Source: Sacculina carcini
Taxonomy: Eukaryota; Arthropoda; Thecostraca; Sacculinidae
Assembly: GCA_916048095.2 (NCBI GenBank)
Contig: OU696572.1
Span: forward strand, 12,273,164 to 12,337,163
Length of the DNA: 64,000 bases
Reading direction: 5' to 3'
In this document: in pieces, positions 1 through 13,400 of the stretch
Layout: every line of letters begins with the position of its first letter
How positions within the stretch are numbered: the stretch's first letter is position 1
Notes under the pieces: generated by a model
What the model was told of the DNA's origin: nothing
What the model saw: only the letters and a program-made list of their open reading frames with translations
Database searches by the model: none
Made by a program: the position numbers and the translations under genes

Positions 1-3000
1 GTCGAGCCAACGAGGTGCATTTGCGACTAGCCCTCATCTACAAGGTGCGTCGCCAGTTCCGCCTCGCTCACAAGCGGTTCCGACTGGTGCTCTACGACTC
101 TGCTCCCTGCACCTTCTCGCGACATCAGAGTGAGTGTTAGCTGGGGCAGCAGTAAGCGGGGTCGGGTCGTTTTCAATACTGCTCAGTTGGTCAAAATATT
201 CCAGTATTAATCTAGCGTGTGCCAGCACAAAGCAGCATGCCAGTGCTGAACAAATACCCCGTCCTGCATCCAAGCCTTACTTGTGCACTATTCTGCCATC
301 TGCTGTGACGTACTGTGTGTGTGTGTTCAGTTGAGTTTCACATAGCGCACTTATACGAGGTGTGCGGTCGACTTAGTTGCGCTCGTCGCCGCTACGAGGC
401 GCTGCTGTCGCCTGCCCCACAACAGCAGCAGCAACAGCAGTCAGCTGATCAGCCGGTGGCGGCTGAGCTGCGCGAGAGCGTGTGTCGTCAGCTGGGCTGG
501 CTGCTACACACCTGCTGCCAGCTTGACTCAAACAGCAGTCGGCGACAACTGACAGCTGTTCAGCTGCTGCAACGTGCGCTTGAACTGGCACCGAAGGCGT
601 CGCGCACACTGTACCAGTTGGGCCGGTGCTACTCGAGCCTGGGCAAGGTGCATGAGGCGTTCCAGGCGTACAAACAGTCGGTCGTGTTCAGCGAGGCAAA
701 TGCTGACACCTGGTGCTCCATAGGGTCAGTTGAACACTGACACACTGACACACTGATACTGACACACATGGTGCTCCATAGGGTCAGTTGAACACTGACA
801 CACTGATACTGACACTGACATACTGATACACGGACACACTGATACTGACACACCTGGTGTTTCATAGGGTCAGTTGACACACTGATACTGACACTGACAT
901 ACTGATACACGGACACACTGATACTGACACACCTGGTGTTTCATAGGGTCAGTTGAACACTGACACTGACACTGATACACTAACACACTGACATACTGAC
1001 ACAACTGGTGTTTCATAGGGTTAGTTGAACACTGACACACTGATACACTGACACTGACACACTGATACACTAACACTGACACTTATACACCTGGTGTTTC
1101 ATAGGGTCAGTTGAACACTGACACTGACACACTGATACTGACACACCTGGTGTTTCATAGGGTCAGTTGGACACTGACACTGATACTGACACTGATACAC
1201 TGATACTGACACACCTGGTGCTTCATAGGGTTAGTTGAACACTGACACACTGATACACTGACACTGATACACTGACACTGACACACTGATACACTAACAC
1301 TGACACTTATACACCTGGTGTTTCATAGGGTCAGTTGAACACTGACACTGACACACTGATACTGACACACCTGGTGTTTCATAGGGTCAGTTGGACACTG
1401 ACACTGATACTGACACTGATACACTGATACTGACACACCTGGTGCTTAATAGGGTCAGTTGACACACTGACACACTGATACACTGATACTGATACACCTG
1501 GTGTTTCATAGGGTCAGTTGAACACTGATACTGACACACTGATACTGACACACCTGGTGCTTCATAGGGTCAGTTGACACACTGACACACTGATACTGAT
1601 ACACTGACACACTGATACTGACACACCTGGTGTTTCATAGGGTCAGTTGACACACTGACACACACTGATACTGATACACTGACACACTGATACTGACACA
1701 CCTGGTGTTTCATAGGGTCAGTTGACACACTGACACACACTGATACTGATACACGGACACACTGATACTGACACACCTGGTGTTTCATAGGGTCAGTTGA
1801 CACACTGACACTGACACACTGATACTGACACTGACACACTGATACTGACACTGACACACTGATACTGACACTGACACACTGATACTGACACACCTGGTGT
1901 TTCATAGGGTTAGTTGAACACTGACACACTGACACTGACACACACCTTTTATTCTTAACATGGCTAGATACTGAATGTGTTTATTGTATTTACATAAATG
2001 CATTATTGCATTTTGTATCTACCTTTGTCAATTGTTTGCTATGGCCCAATCATTCAAGTTACCTCATGTCTGTATGTGTCTGTGTGTTTGTCTGTCAGTG
2101 TGTTGTATCAGCAGCACAACCAGTGTATGGACGCGTTGCAGGCGTATGTATCTGCAGTACAGCTGGAGAAGTGGCACCGTCCTGCCTGGACCAACCTAGC
2201 AATTCTCTACGAGTCTGTTGGTCAAGCGCGTGACGCCCTCGCCTGCTTCGTCAACGCCACCACTGACACCACTGACACTGACACTGACACTGTCACCGAC
2301 ACTGACACCTCGTCAATCACCACACTGACCACATCTGCTGTCGGCTCCGTGTCAGCAACAGGTGAAATACTGACACACTGACACACTGTATCACTTGAGT
2401 ACAGTGTTGTCAGTGGTGAAATACTGACACACTGATATACTGACACACTATCACTTAAGTACACACTGGTGACTTACTGACACACTGATACACACTGACA
2501 TACTGACACACTGTATCACTTGAGTACACAGTGTTGTCAGTGGTGACATACTGACATACTATCACGCACTTACATACTGACACACTGATATACTGACACA
2601 CTGACACTTGAGTACACACTGGTGACATACTGACACACTGACACTTGAGTACACACTGGTGACATACTGACACACTGTATCACTTGAGTACACAGTGTTG
2701 TCAGTGGTGACATACTGACACACTGACACTTGAGTACACACTGGTGACATACTGATATACTGACACACTGACACTTGAGTACACACTGGTGACATACTGA
2801 CACACTGTATCACTTGAGTACACAGTGTTGTCAGTGGTAACATACTGACACACTATCACGCACTATCTATGACACTATGACACACTGATACACACTGACA
2901 TACTGACACACTGACACTTGAGTACACAGTGGTGACATACTGACACTGTATCACTTGAGTACACAGTGGTGACATACTGACACACTGACATACTGACACA

Positions 3001-6000
3001 CTGACACTTGAGTACACAGTGGTGATATACTGACATACTGTATCACTTGAGTACACAGTGGTGACATACTGACACACTGACATACTGACACACTGACACT
3101 TGAGTACACAGTGGTGATATACTGACACACTGTATCACTTGACTACACAGTGTTTTGAGTGTTCGATGACACAATTACTGGCCGGCTCTCAATGAGTGCG
3201 TGATTGTGTGCGCGTGCAGGTGCAGTGAAGGGAGCAATCAGTCCATCACCACCTCCGTCACCGTCATCACCTCCCACATCATCACATCAGCGCACATCCA
3301 CATCGACGTTGGACCAGGGCGCGGTGACCCCGGGTCTAGTGTCTGCTGGCTGCGCCCCTGCTTTCAGTGCGGCAGCGGCGGTTACAGCAGCTGACAGCGA
3401 GGAGACTCGCCTCAGAGCTCGTATCAGATTGATGCAGCAGCAGTTGGCCAACGCACCACAAGCACTGCACTCCTCTCACTCCAGGTACCACCTAGCTGCA
3501 CCTCACTGTGTGTGTGTGTTCAAGTCTTGCGAGAATATCTTATTGCTAATATTGCAGAATATTTGCTTTTTCCTCTTGCATGTTGATGTGTAATTTGAGC
3601 GGTAATGTGGTGTTGTTTGTGAGTGTTTGAGCGGTTCACTAATGTGACGATGTCATTGGTGTCATTGTGACAGGTCTAATAGACTGCCGTCAATTGAGGA
3701 GGCGTGGAATAAAAACGCCAGCACTGAAATGACTCGCGAAGCTCAGAAACTACAAGCCGCAATCCTCAGTAAACAGGTGTGTTTGTGTGTGTGTGTGTGT
3801 TTGTGTGTGTGTACTCAACTAGTTGTTCTACAGGATATGAGCTAAGCTCGTGCTGTCCCGTCTCTTTTCCATAATTTATCTAACATATTTTTCAAGGAAC
3901 TTAAATTTCTAACTTCAACTATTTTGCTGTCTAATTGGTTCCACTTATCAACGCTCCTAAACGGGAAACTATACTTTTTTACATCTTTTCGACAACGTGT
4001 TTTCCTCAGTTTTTTAGTGTCCTCTACGCACATTTACTTGAAAAACTAATCCGATGTCGTCTGTGTTGACCGTGTAATTTATGCATCTATATATGTTTAT
4101 TAAATCACCTCTTTCTCTCCTCTCATCAAGCCTGGGTAATTCAATTTTCCTCGATCTGTCCTCGTAAGACATGTTTTTCAAGTTTGCTACCAATTTTGTG
4201 TGTGTGTGTGTGTGTTTATAATATGTTTGCTATGATAAACAACAAGAAAACATGAAACAATATACAACTCATGAAGACTACATAGCGAAAATTTTCATAG
4301 ATAACATTAATAAAAGTCATATTGTGTATGTGTGTGTGTGTGTCAGCGGATGTACGGGGGTGCAACTGCCCCCCCTCCCCCCTACCCCGGTCAACAACAA
4401 GCTCAACTCAACAACAACAACAACAACAATGTTAAGAGATTCAAGGTGCATTCACTCATATATTCCTTTATTACGAAACACCGCATGTTCGGGCAAAATG
4501 CCTATGACGTAATTGCTGTGACTATTGTGTATGACGTAATTGCTGTTACTATTGTTCATGAAGTAATTGCTGTGACTATTGTGTATGACGTAATTGCTGT
4601 GACTATTGTTTATGACGTAATTGTCGTGACTATTGTTTATGACGTAATTGTTGTGACTATTGTTTATGACGTAATTGCTGTTACTATTGTTTATGACGTA
4701 ATTGTTGTGACTATTGTGTATGACGTAATTGTTGTTACTATTGTTTATGACGTAATTGTTGTTACTATTGTGTATGACGTAATTGTTGTTACTATTGTTT
4801 ATGACGTAATTGTTACTATTGTTTATGACGTAATTGTTGTGACTATTGTGTATGACGTAATTGCTGTTACTATTGTTTATGACGTAATTGTTGTGACTAT
4901 TGTGTATGACGTAATTGTTGTTACTATTGTTTATGACGTAATTGTTGTTACTATTGTGTATGACGTAATTGTTGTTACTATTGTTTATGACGTAATTGTT
5001 ACTATTGTGTATGACGTAATTGCTGTTACTATTGTTTATGACGTAATTGTCGTGACTATTGTTTATGACGTAATTGTCGTGACTATTGTTTATGACGTAA
5101 TTGTTGTTACTATTGTTTATGACGTAATTGTTGTGACTATTGTTTATGACGTAATTGCTGTGACTATTGTTTATGAAGTAATTGCTGTTACTATTGTGTA
5201 TGACGTAATTGTTACTATTGTTTATGACGTAATTGCTGTTACTATTGTGTATGACGTAATTGCTGTGACTATTGTTTATGACGTAATTGCTGTTACTATT
5301 GTTTATGACGTAATTGCTGTTACTATTGTTTATGACGTAATTGTTACTATTGTGTATGACGTAATTGCTGTTACTATTGTTTATGACGTAATTGCTGTTA
5401 CTATTGTGTATGACGTAATTGCTGTGACTATTGTTTATGACGTAATTGCTGTTACTATTGTTTATGACGTAATTGCTGTTACTATTGTTTATGACGTAAT
5501 TGTTACTATTGTGTATGACGTAATTGCTGTTACTATTGTTTATGACGTAATTGCTGTTACTATTGTTTATGACGTAATTGTTACTATTGTTTATGACGTA
5601 ATTGCTGTTACTATTGTGTATGACGTAATTGTCGTGACTATTGTGTATGACGTAATTGTTGTGACTATTGTGTATGACGTAATTGCTGTTACTATTGTTT
5701 ATGACGTAATTGTCGTGACTATTGTTTATGACGTAATTGTTGTGACTATTGTTTATGACGTAATTGTTGTGACTATTGTGTATGACGTAATTGCTGTGAC
5801 TATTGTTTATGACGTAATTGTTACTATTGTTTATGAAGTAATTGCTGTGACTATTGTGTATGACGTAATTGCTGTGACTATTGTTTATGACGTAATTGTC
5901 GTGACTATTGTTTATGACGTAATTGTTGTGACTATTGTGTATGACGTAATTGCTGTTACTATTGTTTATGACGTAATTGTTTCTATTGTTTATGACGTAA

Positions 6001-9000
6001 TTGCTGTTACTATTGTGTATGACGTAATTGCTGTTACTATTGTTTATGACGTAATTGCTGTGACTATTGTTTATGACGTAATTGCTGTTACTATTGTTTA
6101 TGACGTAATTGCTGTTACTATTGTTTATGACGTAATTGTTTCTATTGTTTATGACGTAATTGCTGTTACTATTGTGTATGACGTAATTGCTGTTACTATT
6201 GTTTATGACGTAATTGCTGTGACTATTGTTTATGACGTAATTGTCGTGACTATTGTTTATGACGTAATTGTTGTGACTATTGTGTATGACGTAATTGTTG
6301 TTACTATTGTTTATGACGTAATTGTTGTTACTATTGTGTATGACGTAATTGCTGTTACTATTGTTTATGACGTAATTGTTACTATTGTTTATGACGTAAT
6401 TGCTGTTACTATTGTGTATGACGTAATTGCTGTTACTATTGTTTATGACGTAATTGTCGTGACTATTGTTTATGACGTAATTGCTGTTACTATTGTTTAT
6501 GACGTAATTGTCGTGACTATTGTGTATGACGTAATTGTCGTTACTATTGTTTATGACGTAATTGTCGTGACTATTGTTTATGACGTAATTGTCGTTACTA
6601 TTGTTTATGAAGTAATTGTCGTTACTATTGTTTATGACGTAATTGTTACTATTGTTTATGACGTAATTGTTGTGACTATTGTGTATGACGTAATTGCTGT
6701 TACTATTGTGTATGACGTAATTGCTGTTACTATTGTTTATGACGTAATTGTTTCTATTGTTTATGACGTAATTGCTGTTACTATTGTGTATGACGTAATT
6801 GCTGTTACTATTGTTTATGACGTAATTGCTGTGACTATTGTTTATGACGTAATTGTCGTGACTATTGTTTATGACGTAATTGTTGTGACTATTGTGTATG
6901 ACGTAATTGTTGTTACTATTGTTTATGACGTAATTGTTGTTACTATTGTGTATGACGTAATTGCTGTTACTATTGTTTATGACGTAATTGTTACTATTGT
7001 TTATGACGTAATTGCTGTTACTATTGTGTATGACGTAATTGCTGTTACTATTGTTTATGACGTAATTGTCGTGACTATTGTTTATGACGTAATTGCTGTT
7101 ACTATTGTTTATGACGTAATTGTCGTGACTATTGTGTATGACGTAATTGTCGTTACTATTGTTTATGACGTAATTGTCGTGACTATTGTTTATGACGTAA
7201 TTGTCGTTACTATTGTTTATGAAGTAATTGTCGTTACTATTGTTTATGACGTAATTGTTACTATTGTTTATGACGTAATTGTTGTGACTATTGTGTATGA
7301 CGTAATTGCTGTTACTATTGTGTATGACGTAATTGCTGTTACTATTGTTTATGACGTAATTGCTGTTACTATTGTTTATGACGTAATTGTTACTATTGTT
7401 TATGACGTAATTGCTGTTACTATTGTGTATGACGTAATTGCTGTTACTATTGTTTATGACGTAATTGCTGTGACTATTGTGTATGACGTAATTGCTGTTA
7501 CTATTGTTTATGACGTAATTGTCGTGACTATTGTTTATGAAGTAATTGTTGTGACTATTGTGTATGACGTAATTGTCGTGACTATTGTGTATGACGTAAT
7601 TGTTGTGACTATTGTTTATGACGTAATTGCTGTGACTATTGTTTATGACGTAATTGTCGTGACTATTGTTTATGACGTAATTGCTGTTACTATTGTTTAT
7701 GACGTAATTGCTGTTACTATTGTTTATGACGTAATTGCTGTTACTATTGTGTATGACGTAATTGCTGTTACTATTGTTTATGACGTAATTGCTGTTACTA
7801 TTGTTTATGACGTAATTGTTGTGACTATTGTTTATGACGTAATTGTTGTGACTATTGTTTATGACGTAATTGCTGTGACTATTGTTTATGACGTAATTGC
7901 TGTGACTATTGTTTATGAAGTAATTGCTGTTACTATTGTGTATGACGTAATTGTTACTATTGTTTATGACGTAATTGTTGTGACTATTGTGTATGACGTA
8001 ATTGTCGTTACTATTGTTTATGAAGTAATTGTCGTTACTATTGTTTATGACGTAATTGTTACTATTGTTTATGACGTAATTGTTGTGACTATTGTGTATG
8101 ACGTAATTGCTGTTACTATTGTGTATGACGTAATTGCTGTTACTATTGTTTATGACGTAATTGCTGTTACTATTGTTTATGACGTAATTGTTACTATTGT
8201 TTATGACGTAATTGCTGTTACTATTGTGTATGACGTAATTGCTGTTACTATTGTTTATGACGTAATTGCTGTGACTATTGTTTATGACGTAATTGCTGTG
8301 ACTATTGTTTATGAAGTAATTGCTGTTACTATTGTGTATGACGTAATTGTTACTATTGTTTATGACGTAATTGTTGTGACTATTGTGTATGACGTAATTG
8401 CTGTTACTATTGTGTATGACGTAATTGCTGTTACTATTGTTTATGACGTAATTGTTGTTACTATTGTTTATGACGTAATTGTTACTATTGTTTATGACGT
8501 AATTGCTGTTACTATTGTGTATGACGTAATTGCTGTTACTATTGTTTATGACGTAATTGCTGTTACTATTGTTTATGACGTAATTGTCGTGACTATTGTT
8601 CCTCGTGACGTCATTTTCACACTACTTGTGTTAATTTCACGTGTGTGTGTGTGTAGGTTGATGACGGGTCGACATATCGCAGTGCAGTAGTAGGAGGAGG
8701 AGGTAATACACCTGCCTTCTATCTCAGTCAACAACAATTACAACTAATGCAGCAATTGCAACAATTGCCACCGCATCAGCTCAGCCAGCAGTTGCATCAA
8801 CAATTGCAACAACTTCAGCAACAATACAGGTACTCACTAACATATATTCTGACACTAACATACTCTAACATACTGACACACACACACTGACACACTAAAA
8901 CACACACACACACACACTGATGGACACTAACACACTGATACTAACACACATACTGATACACACTGACACACAATAACACACTGACACACACATACTGACA

Positions 9001-10410
9001 CACTAACACACACTAAAACACTAACACACACTAACACACTGACACACAATAACACACTAACACACACACACTAACACACTGACACACACTGATATACACT
9101 AACACACTGACACACACTAAAACACTAACACACACTAACACACTAACACACACACACACTAACACACTGACACACACTGATATACACTAACACGCTGACA
9201 CTTACACTAACACACACTGATATACACTAACACACTATCACACACACATATTGATACACATACTGATACACACTAACACACATACACTAACACACACACA
9301 CACGCGACTATGTGCATGAGTGTTTTCATGTACGTTCGCTGTCGTATTATTGCCGTATGATGTTTATTTGGTTGACTACTAGTGGTCACACGAATTATTG
9401 CTTGTAAATGCCACCCGTGTTCTCTTTCTCTATTTATGTATGTGTATTTGTGCTTGTGTATTTGTGTATGTGTGTGTATGTGTATTTGTGATTGTGTGTT
9501 CACTTGGTACTGTCAGACTGATGGTTCAGCACCAGCGTCAACAACAACAACAACAACAACAATATGTGCCTGCACCTGTGCCTCCCCCAGCTGCTGCCCC
9601 GCCCCCCGCCGTCACCGCGCAGCCAGTCGTGTCAGACTCGATGGACGTGGAGGCGATGACGGCGCAGTTGTTGACACAGAAAGACCTGGCCGCCAGTCTG
9701 GCCGAGGATTTGATCCGGCAGTTTGCTCAGTCAGGCGAGCTCGGTCTCGAGGATCTGGTGAGCGGCGACACCTCGGTGCCTGCTCAGCAACAGGCTGGTA
9801 TACCAGCAGCCTCGTGCAACGGTGTCTCAACATCTTCCCCGCCTGTGTCCGGTCGTAATTCAGCAGACAGCGAGTGCGTGCATCGTGCAGCTCCTGTGCA
9901 ACGTGTCAGTCGACCTCCCGGCCTCACAGAAGCCGATCTCAAGAACGCTGCCACTGGCGCTCATCACGCAGACGACGTCAAGCCGTCGAACGATTCCCTC
10001 ACCACATCCGCCGATGTCAAGGACTCCTTCACGACCAACGGTGTAAAGGATTCCACTACGTCGTCATCGTCGTTATCGATAGACATGACTGCCGAGGCGA
10101 TAGTGGCTCATTGTCGACAATTACCGGCGCATCGAGCCACCAATCTCGTGCTGTTGCCGGACGATGCTCCTCCCCCACTACCTCCTCCCCCGCCTCGCAT
10201 CCGACTGGCTCGTCATCAACTGCTGCAGCCCACGCCGTCCGTGTTTGTCGAGAACAAGCGCGACGCTTTCTCGCCGCAACTGTTCGAGTTTTGTCTCAAA
10301 TATCCCATCGCCGTGGTGCGGGGCATGGCGGCCGCTCTCAAAATGGGTCAGTCAACTGTGTGTGTGTCAGTGTGTCAGTCAATGCGTATGTGTGTGTGTG
10401 TCATTGTCAG

Positions 10411-10447
<37 letters not shown>

Positions 10448-13400
10448 GTCATTGTTGGTTTTGTTTGTGCAAAAATTCACGCATAATTGCAAATTGCAAC
10501 TGTATTACTCTATATATAGATATGTATGTATATAAATATGTATTTGCCCCCTGGTTTGTAACAATGTTTTATATTTTGCGGTGTTATATATATATATATA
10601 TATCTTATATTCTTAGTTTTGTAATCGTCTATTTTGGAACATTGTATATTGCATGTTGTGTATTAGATATAGCATAAGATAGATGGTAGAATAGAAAGTA
10701 GTGGTTGCACGCGCACACACACATAAACACATACATCACCAGAATAGGTCAGCATACAGAACACAGCATTGGTTGCACACACGTAGGCACACACACACAC
10801 ACAACTGCAAGACATTAAGAGACAGCAGGGCAGCACGTGCACACACATATATTACACACACCAGTGTGTAAGACTATGGACGTGCTGCATTGTGGTGACC
10901 TTGCGGTCAGTAATTAATGAGGCCGTACACCGCTTGGAGCTGGAAAGCGGCGTTAGTTAGAGATATATAAGCACAGACATTTCACCAGAACGGGGAGAAC
11001 AAGAGCACAGATAGGAAGACAGACAGGAGAGACAGACTAGCAGATACAGGCAGAACAGATAGTATAGAACATTGAATATAACGTTAGGACGATAGAGCTA
11101 AGAACTGCAACTTTCAATATCACGACGAAATACATTGTTTCAACAAAACTACTGTTTGGAATCGGACATCAAGCGTTATCGCGGCGCACAACATTAAGAG
11201 GCCTGCTCCACTAGAATTATCATCGCTGAAGACAAAACTGTTACATTTTGGTGCCGTGACCCGGATTTCAAGGATTTCAAGATTTCATGAGCTATTTGTG
11301 AGCCAATTGTAGCTTGCATATTGTATGTGTGTTTGTGTGTTGTGTCTCGTGCAGATCTGGGCGTGTTTTCGACGCGCACGTTGGTCGAGGCGAACGGTGA
11401 TCACCCGGTGGAGGTTCGCTGGCAGGTGGGCCAGTCATCCGACGAGAACTGGGACGCCACGTTCACTCGTCGTGCCTGGGGCTGTATCTCTTCTCGCGGC
11501 CACACCACCATCAATAAATACGCTCAGTACCAGGCCGCCTCGTTCGCCGACAGTCTCCGGGTGCGTCTCACTGACTCACATGGACATACATACTGACACT
11601 TTGACACTGACTCACACTGGCACTGACTCACTGGATCACACTCACACTGACACTCACTCACACTGATACTGACTCACTGACTCACATACTGACGCTTTGA
11701 CACTGACATACACACTGATACTCTGACACACACTGACACTGACTCACACTGACACTGACATACACACTGACACTCTGACACACACACACACATTGACAGT
11801 TTAATGTACTGTTTACATGTGTGTGTGTTGGTGTGTGTTTTGTTGCAGGAGGAGCAGGAGGGAGGCAGTTCCTGCAGTGGTAGCGTGTCAGGTGGTGGTG
11901 TATCAGGTGGTGGTGTGTCAGGTGTAGGCATGTGTGGTGGTGGTGTAAGTAGAGCTAGTCGAGGCAGCGATTCTTCTGACTTCTCCACCACCGCCAACAC
12001 CACCACTGCATCATCTGGCGCGGCCGACTCGTTCGGCAAGTACAAGTCGATGGCGCAGCGTCGCGGCCACAAGACCATCAAGTTCGGCACCAACGTCGAC
12101 CTCAGTGATCAACACAAGTGGAGGAATCAACTGCACGAGCTCACCCGGCTGCCCCCGTTCTGCAAGGTGGCGTCTGCGTGCAACATGCTCAGTCACGTGG
12201 GACACCCGATCCTCGGCATGAACACCGTGCAACTCTACATGAAGGTCAGCCTGTGCGCGTGAGACGGTGCTTGTGTGTGAACTGTGTATAAGTCTGCTTG
12301 TATTCATGTGTGTGTGAGTGTGTGTGAACTGTGTATAAGTCTGTTTGTATTCTTGTATGTGTGTGTGTGTGTGTGTGTATAAGTGTATTTGTATTCATGT
12401 GTGTGTGAGTGTGTGTGAACTGTGTATAAGTCTGTTTGTATTCATGTGTGTGTGAGTGTGTGAGGACTATGTATAAGTGTATTTGTATTCATGTGTGTGT
12501 GTGTGTGTGTGTGTGTGTGGACTGTGTATAAGTCTGTTTGTATTCGTGTGTGTGTGAGTGTGTGTGAACTGTGTATAAATGTATTTGTATTCATGTTTGT
12601 GTGTGTGTTAGGTTCCTGGCAGTAGAACGCCGGGACACCAGGAGAACAACAATTTATGCGCTGTCAACATCAACATTGGGCCGGGTGATTGTGAGTGGTT
12701 CGGCGTGCCTGCCGCCTACTGGAGCATTATCAACACTCTCTGCGAGAAGTCAGTCTTATCCGTCTCTTCCATACACTAATAGATATTAATACGCACACAT
12801 TGACACATTTTCACACATTGATATACGCACACATTGATATACACACACATTGAAACAGTTTTCACACATTGATATACACACACATTGACACATTTTCACA
12901 CATTGATATACACACACATTGACACATTTTCACACATTGATATACACACACATTGACACATTTTCACACATTGATATACACACACATTGACACATTTTCA
13001 CACATTGATATACACACACATTGACACATTTTCACACATTGATATACACACACATTGATATACACACACATTGATATACGCACATATTGACACATTTTCA
13101 CACATTGATATACACAAACATTGACACATTTTTCACACATTGATATACACACATATTGACACATTTTCACACATTGATATACGCACACATTGACACATTT
13201 TTCACACATTGTTATACGCACACATTGACACATTTTCGCACTCACTGCGACAGTGTTTAGCATGTTAATTCATGTGTGTGTGTGTGTGTGTGTGTCGGCA
13301 GGAACGGTATATCGTACCTGCACGGTTCCTGGTGGCCGGACTTGGACGAGCTGCTGGAGCGCGGCGTGCCAGTGTACCGCTTCATGCAGCGGCCTGGCGA

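Noticed and set aside
629-1941. Minus-strand [13 protein letters not shown] frames
   Set aside because: Antisense of the UTX intron 2 array; the same kind of frame is seen at 2455-3128, 12964-13263 and 59711-60774.
4332-8690. 1452-codon open frame of DVIAVTIVY repeats
   Set aside because: It is the intronic 27/24-bp minisatellite read in one frame; only codons 4347-4445 are real UTX exon, with a donor at 4446.
9273-9503. [14 protein letters not shown] frames in CA tracts
   Set aside because: Microsatellite translation; similar cases at 17298-17536, 28388-28743, 58239-58475 and 62851-63155.
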